From Chrysomallon squamiferum (Eukaryota > Mollusca > Gastropoda > Neomphalida > Peltospiridae): a stretch of DNA of 64,000 nt. The notes under the pieces are model-generated. The model saw only the letters and a program-made list of their open reading frames with translations, did no database searches and was not told the DNA's origin. The position numbers and the translations under genes are program-made. Position 1 is the first letter of the stretch. Each line of letters opens with the position of its first letter. Positions 1 through 14,962 of this stretch are shown here, piece after piece. The stretch spans positions 8,503,811-8,567,810 of the forward strand of contig CM022673.1 in the NCBI GenBank assembly GCA_012295275.1. The letters are read 5' to 3'.

Positions 1-711
1 ACGTGAAGGAAACCGTTATTAAAACAACAGTCAGCAGAAAGATTCCCGCCCTGGAACAAAACATAGATGAAAGAAATGTTTTTAATCTAAGGAACTCACC
101 ATATTTTAATTTACATTTACATAGCGTTGGATATGTAATTAAGAACCAAATAATAAAACTAATATATTTCGAAAATTTGTTTGACTTAGAATCGGGTAGA
201 ATATATCAAAGCAGTATTGCATTATAATTTTTTTTTTAAATGGTGTGAAATGTCAGAGACAGAAACAGATATCCTCTTTTCTAATTTGCGTTTAATGAGT
301 AGTAAAATGTGTCTTTATTTAATAAACTTTCAGGGTTCAGTCAACCATTCCGAAATCAATACCGTGTTATCAGAGAAGCCAGCGACAAAATAATCGCTGT
401 GTTATCATTAACGTGTGTGCAGACATACTGTGTTACAAATAATTATTAGCCATTAGCCGGCTTACCATTGTTTTACATTATTTGTTTTATTCGGTGTTTT
501 TTCACTATTTTACATTCTTTAATTTTCTTCATCTCGGTCTGCGCATCCATTAGTTTAACTCCCAGTTTATTCGAAATGTAATAAAGGCTGGGACGATGGA
601 GGTAGGCGCAGGATCACTAGTCAACGTTTTACATAAATATGTTCTCATGTATAGAAATTCTCTACAGGTGTTAAATAATAATCAGGTTTAAATAAATGTT
701 ATCGATATTTA

Positions 712-754
<43 letters not shown>

Positions 755-1020
755 ATGTTCTGGGACAGTCTGCTCAGACAGCTGTACTGTGAGCTCTAAG
801 GCGCGAACACATAATTATTTATGAATGGTCACTCTAGCGTATTACTGCATATAAATACCCACAAGTTTTATTATATGCGTACCAGAAGTACCATAACCGA
901 TACACTTCCACAACACCTTGGCAACAGACATTGGAACAGCAATATTCCCAGTCGTCACAGCTGCAAAAATAATATTTTATAATATATTATAAGTAGTTCT
1001 TATGTTAAATTTGATGTTTG

Positions 1021-1260
1021 CATGTATTGTTGTATATGTATGTATGTGTGTGTGTGTATGCATGTATGTGTGTGTATGATGTATATATGTGTGTTTATAT
1101 AAATATATAGATGTGTGTATGTATATGTATCTACATACATACATACATACATATATATATATATGTATGTATATGTATAGATAAATAGATAGATACATAC
1201 ATACATACATACAAAAACACACACAGACACACGCATCTGTATTTGTGTATGAATGCATGC
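1021..1260. repeat. compound TG/CATA/TA microsatellite
   Basis: Mixed TGTG, ATGT, TATA and CATA runs with little unique sequence between them. Open frames rich in Tyr, Ile, Cys and His on either strand are repeat artefacts. Confidence 0.9.
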
Positions 1261-1698
1261 ATGTGTGTACCCTGACACGACTGTGTTCGCGTATATGCAT
1301 ATATACGTGCATATTGTTGAAGTTTTTATTTGTACGTGCATGTTCAAAATATGTTTATAGAGAACGTCTGCATTCCTACCTGTTGTCTGTTTGTGTATTG
1401 ATACTTACTAAACTGTCCTCACTCGCCTTTTCCCAAAGCTGTAGTAGTGGTAAGTACACACAGATAACCCTTCAGATCCAAAAATCTAAAACATGTATAC
1501 AATATATATATATATAAAACAAACAAAACAAAACCCCCAAAATAACCCAAAGAAATAAAGATATTTAATTATTTAATAAATCAGTTATGTTATTATCATC
1601 ATTGTTGCTTTTTCTTGTTGTTATCACTGTTATTGTTATTTTTTGTACTACCACTACTAGTACTACCACTAATACTATTACTACTACTACTACTATTC

Positions 1699-1927
1699 AT
1701 TAACGACTGTGGTAATGAGAAGCAAAGAACATTAAGTATTACTGCTACTGGTACCATTATTTGTTCTGCTGCTGTCAACGCTACTATAATTATCATTACT
1801 ACTACTACTATCTATATTACTTTTGCCACTATAATGATAACTATTACTAGTACTACTACTAGTATTACTACTACAACTACTAATTAACAACTGTGGTAAT
1901 GAGAAGGCAAGAACATTAAGTCTATTT
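1699..1927. repeat. short direct repeat 184 bp apart inside an ATT/ACT tract
   Basis: ATTAACGACTGTGGTAATGA at 1699 recurs as ATTAACAACTGTGGTAATGA at 1883. Both continue into GAACATTAAGT, and each follows an ACT/ATT trinucleotide run. The trinucleotide tract (about 1,590-1,885) therefore holds a duplicated unit. Confidence 0.7.
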
Positions 1928-2100
1928 ATATTAGCAGTATAATCGGATTCCTAAAACCAAATTAGTAATTCCTTTTCATAACGATCGATAATTTGAATCA
2001 GAATAACATGTTGATTGTTAATGCAGTTCATAAAATAATTCAGTGTAAAATGTTATATTTATATTTGGTTATTTTATTAATTTTAATTAGCTGGTTTGGT

Positions 2101-2131
<31 letters not shown>

Positions 2132-3640
2132 TTCTGGATCTTCAGTTTTGCATTACAAATACAAAATAAAGGAAGTAAAACAACATAAAATAAAATAAAA
2201 CTTGTAATGGTTCTTGAGTTTAATTGTATGTTATATAATATTAACTGTTATTTATTTAAGATTTCGTAAAACAGTGCCCAATCTTTATTTCATGTGTTTT
2301 AAAATCAGAATCAGTAACAGGAACCGCCTTTGAGCGACGATTTACTTTTTTTTATCATTCTTATTTTTTTCACTTCTCGATTTTTTTGATTTTTGATATA
2401 TGATTTTTTTTTTTTTTTTTAAATTTTGTATTTATTAATTTTTTAAATCATTACTACTCTTTTTTTTTTTTTTTTTTTTTTATTTGGGAAATTTAATTTG
2501 ATGACTTTTTGTTACTATTTTTTTTAGTGAAATAGAATATTTTTAAAATGTTAATAACATTTATTTCTAGAACGATATTTCATTATTCTGTTTTTTTTTA
2601 GATGTATATGACTCTCGGATTTCATATCCTTCCTGAATTATTCATTAGTCCTCCGTTATTTGGAATATTTGATGTAAACAGCATTTTTTTTTTTTTCACC
2701 TTTTCACAACTTCAATATTTATTGATTCTGCTGAACAAGTCTAAAATATATTTTTTTAAAAACCAACAAAATGATATGGTTTTTACAGAAAAAAAAAAAA
2801 TATATATATATATATATAATATAAAAAAATAAAATAAATGTGTATATAAAAAAGAAACTGAAAAAATATATTAAATTTTTTTATATATAATCCCACATTA
2901 TTTTCGATATCACAGCTTTTACCTCTTGTAAAAGACAGAAATATAAATTTCTTCTCATTTTTGTTACTGGAAAAAAAATATTTTATTAATGACATAAAAT
3001 GATCGAGGGGGCCTCCAAAGTGACTTGAAATCCGTAATAAACTCAACGAAATTTCAGTTCGAATGCTCAGAAATACACTTTTTTTTCTTTACAGTGGTTA
3101 ACAAGTATAGAAATTATTTAGGTTTTGGCTTTACGATATATTTGGGATCAAGCTATTTCTCAATTTCGAACCCCTTTCTAGCCATTCTGAAACCGAAATA
3201 CACTAAAAAAAATAAAAATATCAGATGTATTGGTTTGTTTACGTTTTCTATTATTCATTTTCTTGAAATTTAAGACTGTTGAAAATTTCTATGACATTCA
3301 TAAATGATCGAACAGCATAGTTTCAGATAAAAAGCCTCTTTAAAAATATTGAATTTATTTACTTACCTGAGTAAGAAAGAGAAGTATGAAAGCAAAACAT
3401 TCGTCACACGCCATATTCCTGCGATTTTCTTACATTATTAGTTTTTTTTCTCTCTGTTAATCTGGAGACAATGTACAGAAATGGCAGGATGTCACATGAC
3501 AAAGCTCGATATTGTTGTCATGGATACTCAGGTGTCTAAAGATCGATTGGCAACCGAAGACCAATTTGACTTTTCTGAACCTGAAAGCCATTTTTATTAT
3601 GTGATGTAATATAGTTATCGCAATACAGTTTTGAAGGAAA

Positions 3641-3677
<37 letters not shown>

Positions 3678-3829
3678 GTGACGCTGGTGATGACGATGAT
3701 GATCATAGATGTGAGAATAACTGGATTATAAAACGCTTGTGATTACGAAATAAAATCTCTTATATGTTATGATGATACATTCACTCATTAACCTGATAAT
3801 GCCAAGAGTCAACTCTTTTTCTACACATG

Positions 3830-3830
<1 letters not shown>

Positions 3831-3883
<53 letters not shown>

Positions 3884-4544
3884 TGTGTGTGAGTAGGTGT
3901 GTGTTTTGAAAGTTAAAAGAGGTGTTATTAGCAGATTTTGTTACTATGATTTGGGATAATGGAAACCCTCTGCTGCATATCTGGAATATTTACCTAGAAA
4001 ACAGATTTTATGACATTTGATTTAACAGTAGTAAAAAAAGAATAAATAAATAAATAAAAATAAACAAGAAAAAACCTACCATATCACAGCATTAGATTCT
4101 TGTTTGAATAGTTCGCAATTAACAATGGAAGTCCTCAGAGTTGTCTCCCTTTATAGTCAACAGTAGAGATCCGATCATCATTTAAAAAAAAAAAAATTCT
4201 TTATTTTTAAAATCTTTTGTTGTTGTTTTTATATTTAATTAATGAAAACGTCATAATGGTAACGTTTGTTGTAGCTAGTTATGATTATAATCAGGCGTTG
4301 ATATCACATTTGCTTCCCATTAGATTCAGTTTCAAGGTAACACAACTATCGGTAAATGCATGGTTAATACATAATTTAATTATTGGAAGACCTTCTCCAT
4401 TCTGTTAATATATTATAACTTACACTGATGTAGACAAACATTCAGGGTGTGGTCTGTGTGCGTTACTGTCGCCGAAAGTTAAGTTAATCATACACCTGGT
4501 ATGTTATCGGCTTTAGTCGAATGGCCGAATGCAGCTAAGGAGGA

Positions 4545-4600
<56 letters not shown>
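3831..4600. repeat. two (TG)n microsatellites with unique spacer
   Basis: (TG)n runs lie at about 3831-3878 and 4549-4600. The spacer contains AAAT and A/T runs but no supported gene or splice-flanked frame. An (AAT)n run precedes them at 3642-3676. Confidence 0.85.
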
Positions 4601-4603
<3 letters not shown>

Positions 4604-7600
4604 TTTATACTGTTTATTAATTTTGTTTTTTATTTTTTTTTTTAAATTTACAAACAAATACAAATTTTATATATCTCGTTATATACTCTATGATTTTATT
4701 TAAAATCAATACGTTTAAATTTAATATTGTAAAATGTATATATTGTATTAAATAAAATCAAATATATCACGTTGTCAAAAAGAGATAGAATACAAGTAGG
4801 TTGTATATAGGATAATCGAATCGAAATTCAAAATTAACTAAATTGTTTTAAATGCACTTAATTTATTTATACTAGATTCAGAGCACTTAATATAATTATT
4901 ATTGTGTATGACTATTAAACTTTCGTAAAAACAAATTAACATTTTAATTATAAAAGATCATTTAACGTTGGCAATAATGGTTCTCGATTCTTCTCGGAGG
5001 AAACAGATTTTAAGTTGTGACGGAAGAAAGAGTTCAGATTGTGGGTCATATGTTTGGTGTAAGCATTTTGTTTACATGTATTTTAGAAAATAGTTGGAGT
5101 TGAACTAACCGATGATCTGAATGAGATTATTTTCACAATACAGGTAATAAATTAAATTTCTTAGATCCGTTTAAGAAACGAGTAGCATAGATAATAATTT
5201 AATAATTTGTAAACAATAGAATAGTGCCTAAGCGTGAACCAATTTCAGCCTCATTTTCATCCTGGCCTATTTTCATTTTAAACTTGAAGATGTGTCGTGA
5301 AATAGTTCTAAAAATAAATAAATAAAATCAGCATAAATTAATTCATAATTTTTATCCATTCCAACTATTCGATTATTTGGTTTCTGATGATGGTATAAGT
5401 CTATTACTGTTATTTATTAGTATTACCATTAGTCTGACCGGGATGAACATTGAATATATTATTATTAAACAGGACAAGTGCTTCGGTATTTACTTGTATT
5501 TATTTATTTGTTATGGTATTTTGAGAGTTTTTATTTCTCAACAGATTACTTGTATTACTGAATGAGACAACACATTTCACCAATCTTCTTAACATAAATA
5601 AAAAATAAAAAAGCTTTTATGTTACAGTTATTATTAACCTTGTGGTTTAAATTATTATTTAAAGTAGTAATTTTTAATTGGAATGTATAAATTACATTTT
5701 ACATTCAGATTTATATTTAAAATATCAGTCATTTATTGTACTTACTGTTTTTATTACTTACGAAATAAAAGACTAAGCTGATTTTTTAAGAGAAAAAAGG
5801 AAGGTGTTTGCAGGGTGTATCCCTTCAAACTTCAAATGTGTACAGTGTTATTCATCCTTTAAACATGCTGTTGAATAACTAAAATTATACTTTAAATTTT
5901 TTTTTAAATTTGTGACTTGATACAATGAAAGTATCATTATAACAGAAAACCACATGCATGAACCACAGTTGATAGTAAGAAACACTAAACATGTTTTCTG
6001 TTGCACTAAATATCTCTTATAAATATATGATGACCAATCCTTTTACTTTTCCATGCATTCATTTGTGACTAAGTAAAACGTGATATTTTAGATTTCTTAA
6101 GAACATAATTTAAGAACTATCTGTTCTTGTAGTTTCTTATAAATCTTTCAAAACCCCCTTTTCCCACGTCATGATTTATTAAGGAAGGTCCAGTAAATTT
6201 ATTTAATAGTGAAACAAAATTATCTTCGCTGTGATTAATGTGCCACATTGTCTTCCTTTACAATGGGATAAGTTAACATTTTGTTCATGAAAAAGCAAAC
6301 ACCTCTTGAACAAAGCATAACTGTGTAAACAACAGATACGAGAGAAATGTTGAATGTTTGTGTAGAATGTCTCTAGTCACACAATTCAAGGTCATCTTTT
6401 TAAAAAGTTGTCATCATCTTTGCTTGGATTTCAGTTTACAACACACATCAGTGTCTGAAGTTTTTTTTTTTTTTTTTTATGGCTCCTAGATTCCTTGTAC
6501 TGGAATGCATTTTGATTGTGTTATGTCATTAATAATTTATATATATTTTTTATTTATAGAAGAATTACTCAAAACTGCAGGATGTGAACAGACAATGATT
6601 AGAGAAGAAAACTGATCAGTGAAATTGCTCAAGTTATGTAACATTTTCATCTCAAAACTCACCAAGTGTGAACTATGGAAATACAAATGTTCAGGGGTAC
6701 GTTGAACAAAGTCTAAAAAAAAAAAAAACAGGTGGGTACTTTATAAATCTTATTTGTTTAAGAGATAACAGATATTTGAGAAACAATCAAAAAGGAATAT
6801 AGGAGGACATCTTAAATTTTGAATAAATAATGATTTGGATTATCTGTATTAAAAGATTTCTTGCAGTCTGCCTGTTCAGTTCAATGTATTTGTATTGCAT
6901 ATGTATATAAAAATTATCTTGTGACTATTTCTGGAATAGTCTGGAAAAAAGGTTCATTTTATTCTCTAAAGAAATTTATGAAAAATATCAGATCATATAA
7001 TAGACAGACACTATTAATAATTTATAACTTAAACAGCAACTTTTGTCTGAGATATTTGTATCATAAATATTCATTAATGGAAATTTTCGTTTTGATGAAA
7101 TTATTTAGATTTATACAACTGTACATATCTTGAATGCAGCATTTGTTCCTATGTTCTGTATAATAATAATGTACAATTTATGTAGTCATGGGAACCTTGT
7201 CAGACATAATCTTTAGAACACAGTAATTGGGTTGACCTTTGTTCCTTATTCATTAACAGGTGTTTTACAGATAAATCTATAGTAGTTCTTGAGTCTTTGG
7301 CAATGACCTTTACTATTCTTTAATAGTTTTGATAAAAATGTAATATTGTGTGTTTTTAAATTTTGACAGGAAAAATGAATGCCTTGTGCAAAATATATTC
7401 TTAATATGGGAAATTTGTTTTTTTATGTAATCATTTTCAAATCAATAAACATTTAAATTATTTAGTTATTTAATAATGATATAATTTAGATTAATATAAT
7501 CAAATAAATAAGTAAATACTTTAGTATATTTGTATTTTTTTATTAACTACATAGTTCAAGTCATTATTGTAAAAGAAGTCAATGCTGGAGTTGTGGAAAG

Positions 7601-9569
7601 TTGACGTTTGTTTTTGGGGTTGTTCTTTTTTTGGTTTTTAATAATATTTATTCCAATGCAAAATCATTTATTTATTACTGAGAAATCAATACTAAGTACA
7701 TCAGTGAAGTTCATAAGTGTTTGCTTCTGTTCTGAGAATTGAAAAATTGATGAATGTTTAGCACGCCACAATTAATTACAGACTGCACATATTAGATCTG
7801 TGTTTGCTTACAAATTCTATAGTGGAACTAATCATATTTTATTAATTTTTAACTTTACAGGATTTATACAGTGTGCCTTGCGGGTGTATTTTTTTAATAA
7901 GACATCTAGTATGTAATACAAAATAGACTACATATATGTTGCAAGTGGGTGCATGTGTGTGGTTGATGATAAAAGGAATAATGATACAAACAAGAGTAGA
8001 TTAAAGCATTCTAGACATATTTTGAAACTGTTGTAATATTGTGTTTGTCTAATAATGAAATATTGTATATTGTAAGCGAACAAATAGGTTAATTAACAGT
8101 ATGTAGACTCATTTTAGATATAGATACTATTAATGAGATAAACTTCAGTTTTTTAAAATAAGAATAAGGGCAAATTCAACACTGAAGGTAATTGTTACAT
8201 GTTCAAATGTATACAGCTTATAATGAAATGGATATGGGAAATACCAAGCAATAAATAGGGTATTTTTCTATGCCATAAAGACAGACTGTATTCTTTAAAA
8301 TGGTGTCAATACACAATATATATTAGTGTGTCATCAACATTTGTCTTTTGATATTTGATACTTTACCAAAATGTAAATACTCGGTCAGTAACTTGTCACT
8401 TATCACTGTCAGCAATCTGATTGATTCATGTTGCATTTAATTAATATATTTGTTCATAGTTTTTTTCTTTATTTTATATTAAATACATTTATGATTTACA
8501 AAGTATTAAAATTTATAAAATTCAATATAAAATTAAATCTAGAATGACTAAATTATCTTTCAAAAATTATATTTATCTTTGTTTGTATATGATATCATAT
8601 AAGTTTGTAAGAGAAAAACAAAAGATGGTATTTTTAGGTGTTGTTCCTAATTAAAGAAAAATGGAGAGAGAAAATATTTTTATTAAATAATTCCATAATT
8701 CTGTCGGAAATATAGCTAATTGAATTTTTGTTCAAAAGGTAATTTATGAGATGGTAAATTTAGGTGGTGCATATGACTTTCTTGATGAAAGAAGTTAAAT
8801 TATGAAGGAAAACAAAAATAGAAGCACTGGATCTCTATGTATTATGTTAGTGACTATTGATGTGTATGTGAAGCAGCCATTATTTAAAAGTTTAATAAAA
8901 AAAAAAATTGCTGATTTCAAACATATATTCAAGCACTCTTGTCTCTTTGAATTATTTTTACGTCTTTCTTTCATACTGTTTTTCTTTGTTTCACCTACAG
9001 TTACCGAATTCTTTTCATTACTGACAAATCACATCTTGAGACAGTGTGATTATTTGTGTTGAGCACATTTTCAGGAATGTGCGGAAAGGTGCTAATGATA
9101 CTGTTATCTAGGATGACTGTTCTTCTTGTTGTGTTAGACAAAGCATTAGTTTGTGTTAGCCGAGGCCTTTGTGGCTTACCTTTGTTTGTGTATTTTAATC
9201 AAGCCAATTTATGCAGGAAATTAGCTGGTTTTTTCACATCAGCCAGCTGTCTTGCCAGATTCCATTAGTTTTATCACCTGGCTTGAATAAATATACATTT
9301 AAATGTAGTTTGTGCCGTTATATCTTAGGACTTGGTATGTAAGAGTTTAGTGTTACTGTAACAGTACACCTTTTTATTGTGTAATTTACAATGTGACAAA
9401 TAATTTTACCTACTTCCTATAGATCATGGCTGCTGGCATTTAGGGCAATGACACTATGTGTCTCCAGAGCCCCAAGTTATTCAGTTTTACATTTATTTAG
9501 AATAAAACGTTAGTAGTAATGATGTTACAATTTCCTGTCATAATTATAACCAGTATTTTAAGGAAATTA

Positions 9570-9572
9570 TTA

Positions 9573-9614
<42 letters not shown>
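9570..9614. repeat. (ATT)n microsatellite
   Basis: A near-perfect ATT run, one of at least ten (ATT/AAT)n tracts in the window. Others lie at 12884-12921, 28757-28826, 29270-29313, 35409-35466, 46820-46877, 52686-52721 and 54500-54555. Confidence 0.95.
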
Positions 9615-9616
<2 letters not shown>

Positions 9617-11590
9617 AGATTTTGTTGCAGATCAAGGGGAAAAATGTGCAGTATATTTAAATAATTATTCACTGTTGTAGTAATAATCATATATATATAT
9701 ATTTAAATCTTCTGTACTATTTCTGAAGAGCATTGCTAGAAAGCTTTGTTTATTTTGTACTGTACATTAGACAACAGAAAAACACACAATCCTTATTTGT
9801 TTCAATATTGTGATAAAACTTTCTTTCAGTTGAATGGATTTTATTGTTTGTGATTTAAAAAAATATATATTGTTATTATTATATGTATATTTAGTTGTGT
9901 TGGATTATTTTTTCAAATTACTATTTTGTGAATCATAAAACTTGTGATACTTTATAATGTCTTTTAAATTTAATATTTCCATATCATGTTTTTAACCTCA
10001 CACAATTTCTGAAAAAAAAACCCATTTCAGATCATTGTCTGCAGTTGCTAAGAATTGGTTACACTTTTTTTTTTTTTTTTTTTTTTTTTTTCTTTCTTTT
10101 TTTTGTTGCCTTTTTTCTTTTATTGTCTCTGGGATTCATTGATTTTTTTTCATTCTTGGAGATAATCAGTCTGTTTATGAGTCAGCTACATTGTGTGAAT
10201 ATGCTGACAACTTGAAATCCAGATTTACACACAAAAAGTGGAAGAAGTCCAGTTTTTCACTGATCTTTAACAGGGACAAAATTGTTTTCTGCCAAGATGA
10301 AAGAATCCTTTAACTTTGGGAGTGTCTGTCTTTATACGTTTCATGTTATGCTCCAGCTGGCATGGGTTCAGATCAGAGATGATATAGGTCAGTAATAGTT
10401 TTGTCTTTTTGTTTGGTTTTCATTGTAATCTATTTTTATTTTTTTATTTGGGTCAATATATAGGCTATATTGGATTACTGAGAGAAATAGGAATAGTCAG
10501 TTCTGAGCAGTAATCTTTTTGTCAAATTCATATATTTATTTCTGTGGAATGATAGAGAACCTAGTGATGTGTTAATCTGAATGTAAGCATAGTTACATTT
10601 TTAAATGACTGTGAGTAAATGCTAATAAAAATTTATTGGTTTCGTGTTTTTCACATTATTAATTGTATATTGTTGAAGGAAGATTTTTAGAATTATTTAT
10701 ATTTATTTATTTACTTATTTACTTATTTAATTTATTTTATTTTATTTATTTTTTATTATTTAGCATGTTTCAGAACTGAATAGTTATTTAAATTGCGATA
10801 TTGTTAATCAAATTTAAAACTTTATTTTTTAACATTAATACATTCAGGCATTCTACCTATTATTTTTTCTTAAAATAAAATAAGTAACATTCAAATTTAT
10901 TTTAGTGATAAATATGTTTTTTATTCATTGCACACACACACACTCTCTCTCTCCTCTCTCTCTCTCACACACACACATTAATATTTATGAAACAAAAAGT
11001 ATTATTACAGACATTCAACTCTTCATTCATTTGCATTATTTTTTTGACAACATGAAACATGAAACTTTATTCAAAGGTTAATGCATATCATGGACACCAA
11101 AGATGTTTTAAATATACCAGTATTTTTCACCAAGCTTTAGCATTATATATAAAAATGTATATCTGTATGTATGGAAAATTGATATTTAATTAAAGTACAT
11201 TTTAACTGTATTGACTTTTTGTAGGTGAGTGATATTTCTCAAATAAAAGTACTTTATTTTCAGCATATTATCATATTAAGTGGTATCACAGCAGTTTAAC
11301 CTAAGTACATATTGTTCAGTGACATCAGCACATAGAATGTTTAAAATTAGAAAATTACAGGTAGCTGTGCTTAGTATTGAGTATTTCAGCTTAGCTGTAT
11401 TGATTATGCCTTTACTTCAAATACCCAATTAATTTATATACATAATCATGATAAATTGTGTACCTTTTCACTGTGTCTGTGTTTGTGTATGTTTTGTTGT
11501 TTGTTGTTTGTTGTTTGTGTATGAGTGTGTGTGAGTGTGTGTTTATTTTTACCAGTGTTTTGAATTTGTTTAAGAGTAAGCAATAAATAT

Positions 11591-11647
11591 AACAACCTTT
11601 GGGATTTTCCCATACTTTCAAACTTATAAAAATAATATATATACAGG

Positions 11648-11685
<38 letters not shown>

Positions 11686-12065
11686 TGAATATATATGCAT
11701 GTGCTATTTTAGCTGCTATTGTAATAGTCAAAATTTTTTTTTTATTATTATGCAGCATTTATAACAACACATCAAACAACCTTTGGGATTTTCCCACATT
11801 TAAAATTTATAAAAATAATATATATAATATATAGACTGTAAATATATATATATATATGACGTAATTATATACGCATGTGCTATTTCAGCTGCTGTTGTAA
11901 TATTCATCATTATGCAGCATTTACGACAACAGCACATTTAACTACGTTTGGGATTTTCCCCACACCACAGTCACAACAGCAGTGTTATTATATTTGTGTG
12001 ATGTGGAACTAACAACACCTTTTAGCAGATATGAACAGACAGGCTATTTCAGCTGCTGTTGTAAC
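11591..12065. repeat. three-copy tandem array, unit about 165-184 bp
   Basis: AACAACCTTTGGGATTTTCCC-type openings occur at 11591, 11775 and 11940, and GCTATTTCAGCTGCTGTTGTAA-type closings at 11702, 11879 and 12043. Each of the first two units also carries a TA microsatellite and GCAGCATTTAYRACAAC. Unit spacing is 184 then 165 bp. No ORF crosses the array. Confidence 0.75.
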
Positions 12066-12880
12066 ACTCTGACCCACTTTGAGCCCTGTACACGAAAAAG
12101 TACACACACAGGATAGGATATAGGACAGGACCATGTGTTAACAACGTTCATCAGATCATGTTATCTGTTAACTCAAATTTCTCACACGCCGATAAGGTAA
12201 GTTTGTATAAAATACACTCTCAGAATTTATGCTTGTTTAATATTTGATTACTGATTTATGTCAAAGTTTAACTTTGTGCATACTTCAGAGGTGAGTTACT
12301 GAATGTATTTTTTTTTATTATTATTTTTTTTTTTTTTTCAATGATTAGTTATATTTTCGTTGGTTTGGTTAGTGTCTTTGCTTCAAATACTAATTTTAAT
12401 CTTTACAGGTATTAACAAGTTGAATTAAGCTATAGCTGGATCACAGTTGTTATTAATTCAGTTATTCATAAAATACATAATATTTATGCAGACAAGAAAA
12501 AGTTTTTTTTTTTTTTTTTTTTTTTTACAGGGAGTACAAGGGAAACTGGTTTATTGATATATTATGTCCATCAGTGAACTTAAAAAAAAATCATTAAAAT
12601 AAGTTAGGTTTCTGCATGTAAATGAATCTTAATTTATTATATTTTATCTTTGGTGGTGCTAATATAAAGCTGATATGCTCTTCAAAGAGAAGTGATTTTT
12701 TTTTTTAGAGAAATAAATTATTGACAAATTTGTATTTTTATCAGATTTTTTTTTTCTTTTTTTTAATTTTAAAGTATTGTTCTACTTGGTAAAACATTTT
12801 AAATGTAATAAGCTGGTGTCAGTCAAAAGGTCAGACTTCATGAATTCATATCTTGTAAAATTACTAATAATCTTTCTTAT

Positions 12881-12921
<41 letters not shown>

Positions 12922-14509
12922 TAAAAAAACAAAAAACATACCAACAAAATAACAAAAACAACAACCAAAAACCCAGTTTCTTTGAATAAAATGAAATACA
13001 GCAAGCCTGTTTATAACGACCATCATGCTAGGACAGAAATGTTAATTTAATTTGTGTTTCAAACCATTGTTTTATAGATTTATGGTTGTTACTTTTTTCT
13101 TTTTTTTTTTTTTTTCTGTGGTCCATGAAGCATTTACAGCTATAAAATTTAAAACTACATGGGTGGTATGAATGTGTGTGCTATTAAGACTGTACACTGT
13201 TGCTATATATAACATTAAAATGCATATATTCACAGTTTTTAAAGTTTAAGTTAGGATCAGTTGATAGTTTTTTTTTTTTTGTTAACATAATTTATGAGAA
13301 CAAAAATGTTTAGCAGATATTCTGTAGCAATATTTAATAATCACATCAATATGCAGTACTGAAAAGTAAGATCTAATCACAGAAAATAAAATTACAATAT
13401 TTATTATTAAAACATTTTCTAGGAAACAAATTATAATTTCAAAAAGACAAAATAAAATAAGTATATACGTGTATCTTTGTTCTCTCTATGTGTTTGTACT
13501 GGTTGCCACAAATAAGTGTAAGTTTCATTTGTCATTGTTTGGTTGGTTTCTGCTGATCATTAATAAATAAGAGATGCTTAAACACATTCCATGAAAAGAA
13601 GAGGCAGGATACAACTCTCAAAAAAAAATTTCAGTTCATTCTTATTAATTAATATTTAATGAAACCACACTTCCTTAATTATTCATCAGTTAATTATATA
13701 TGGGTTGTTTTTTGTAGGTTTCTTTTTGTTGTTGATTTTGATTTTATATGATATTTTATATGTGTGTCTGTGTTTTGATCCTAGTTTGTATGCATAAACT
13801 GGTTTTATAGGCATTCTAAGCTAAATATAAATATAAATAATGTATAAAGCTATGTTTTTTAACTGCTTATTGAGCAAGATGAAATAACTTTTGAAACAAA
13901 ATCTGTACCTATTTTTAGTAATTATTCATTAAAAATTTTCAGACAGAATACTTTTTTTCATTTATATTTATCTTTTTTGAAAACTGAAAATTAAATAATA
14001 AAAATTAAAAAAGAAATAAAGAAAAATCAGAGACAGAAGATTTGGCTCAAATAGAGTAAATATTGTTTGAATGTTTGATTTTAATGTTTATTAAACATAA
14101 CATCTGAATAAATTTTTATATTAACAATCTTATAATCTTTAATGATAGTTTAAGAAATGGCTACAGTAAGTAATTAAATTAAAAAGTAAATTACACATTT
14201 TGTCATTAAATAGAAGACCTGAGAGACGCAAGTTTAAATGGGAATGTGGTGAAAAAAAATTCAGTGTGTTACTTGTGTGTTTTGAAAATTATTTTGATTT
14301 GTAACTGTTTATTCAATTTAAAAACAAAACCAATATAAATGAGAGAAAAAAATTAGAGAAAATAAATATCTGGTAATAAGAGAAGGAAAAAAGGAAACGA
14401 ATTAAATACTTTTTCTCTTTTTTTTTTTTTTTTCTCTCTCTCTTTTTTTTTTAAAGCTACATCTGAAATAAATGTTAAAACAGCAAATTCTGTCTGAAGA
14501 TTTTCTGAA

Positions 14510-14926
14510 GTTGACACCCAGAAATATTTGCTTACAAAGTGTTTCCTTGTTGCTGTCAAATCAGGGAATCAGCATATTTTGTCTACTTGTAACAGTAATG
14601 CTGTATTTTCATGCACATGTAACAGAAAAAATAAATTAAATAAACTAGATGTCTCAAAGGCATGGCACCATTATCTTGGGTCATGCAAAGTGCATGTGCC
14701 TGCTAAGTGGATGAAGCACTTGCCAAAATGCATATAAACTTTCCTTTACTGATTGTAACTGAGAAGCGTAGCCTATGTCATTTCTCATATCATTATTAAA
14801 ATGTGTTGAAATGTTTATATGCAGATATTCATTTATTCATGTTTCACATATATATATTATATATTAGAGTTTGCCTATACTAGAGTTGGTTTTTAAAATA
14901 ATATTTATTTTAACCTCAGGAAATCA

Positions 14927-14962
<36 letters not shown>

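Noticed and set aside
3-227. Open frame at the left edge with a moderately codon-like start (KIPALEQNIDERN)
   Set aside because: It has no identifiable family, no convincing donor and an AT-rich tail. It may be an exon cut by the window edge, but I cannot support it.
6560-6731. Possible noncoding exon between TTTATAG and CAG|GTGGGT upstream of TMEM198
   Set aside because: The donor follows a 14-A run and the segment has stops in all frames. There is nothing to tie it to TMEM198, and chance splice words are frequent here.
8802-9268. Two consecutive open frames of 86 and 70 codons
   Set aside because: Composition is that of AT-rich noncoding DNA, the frames differ, and no splice structure or family resemblance was found.
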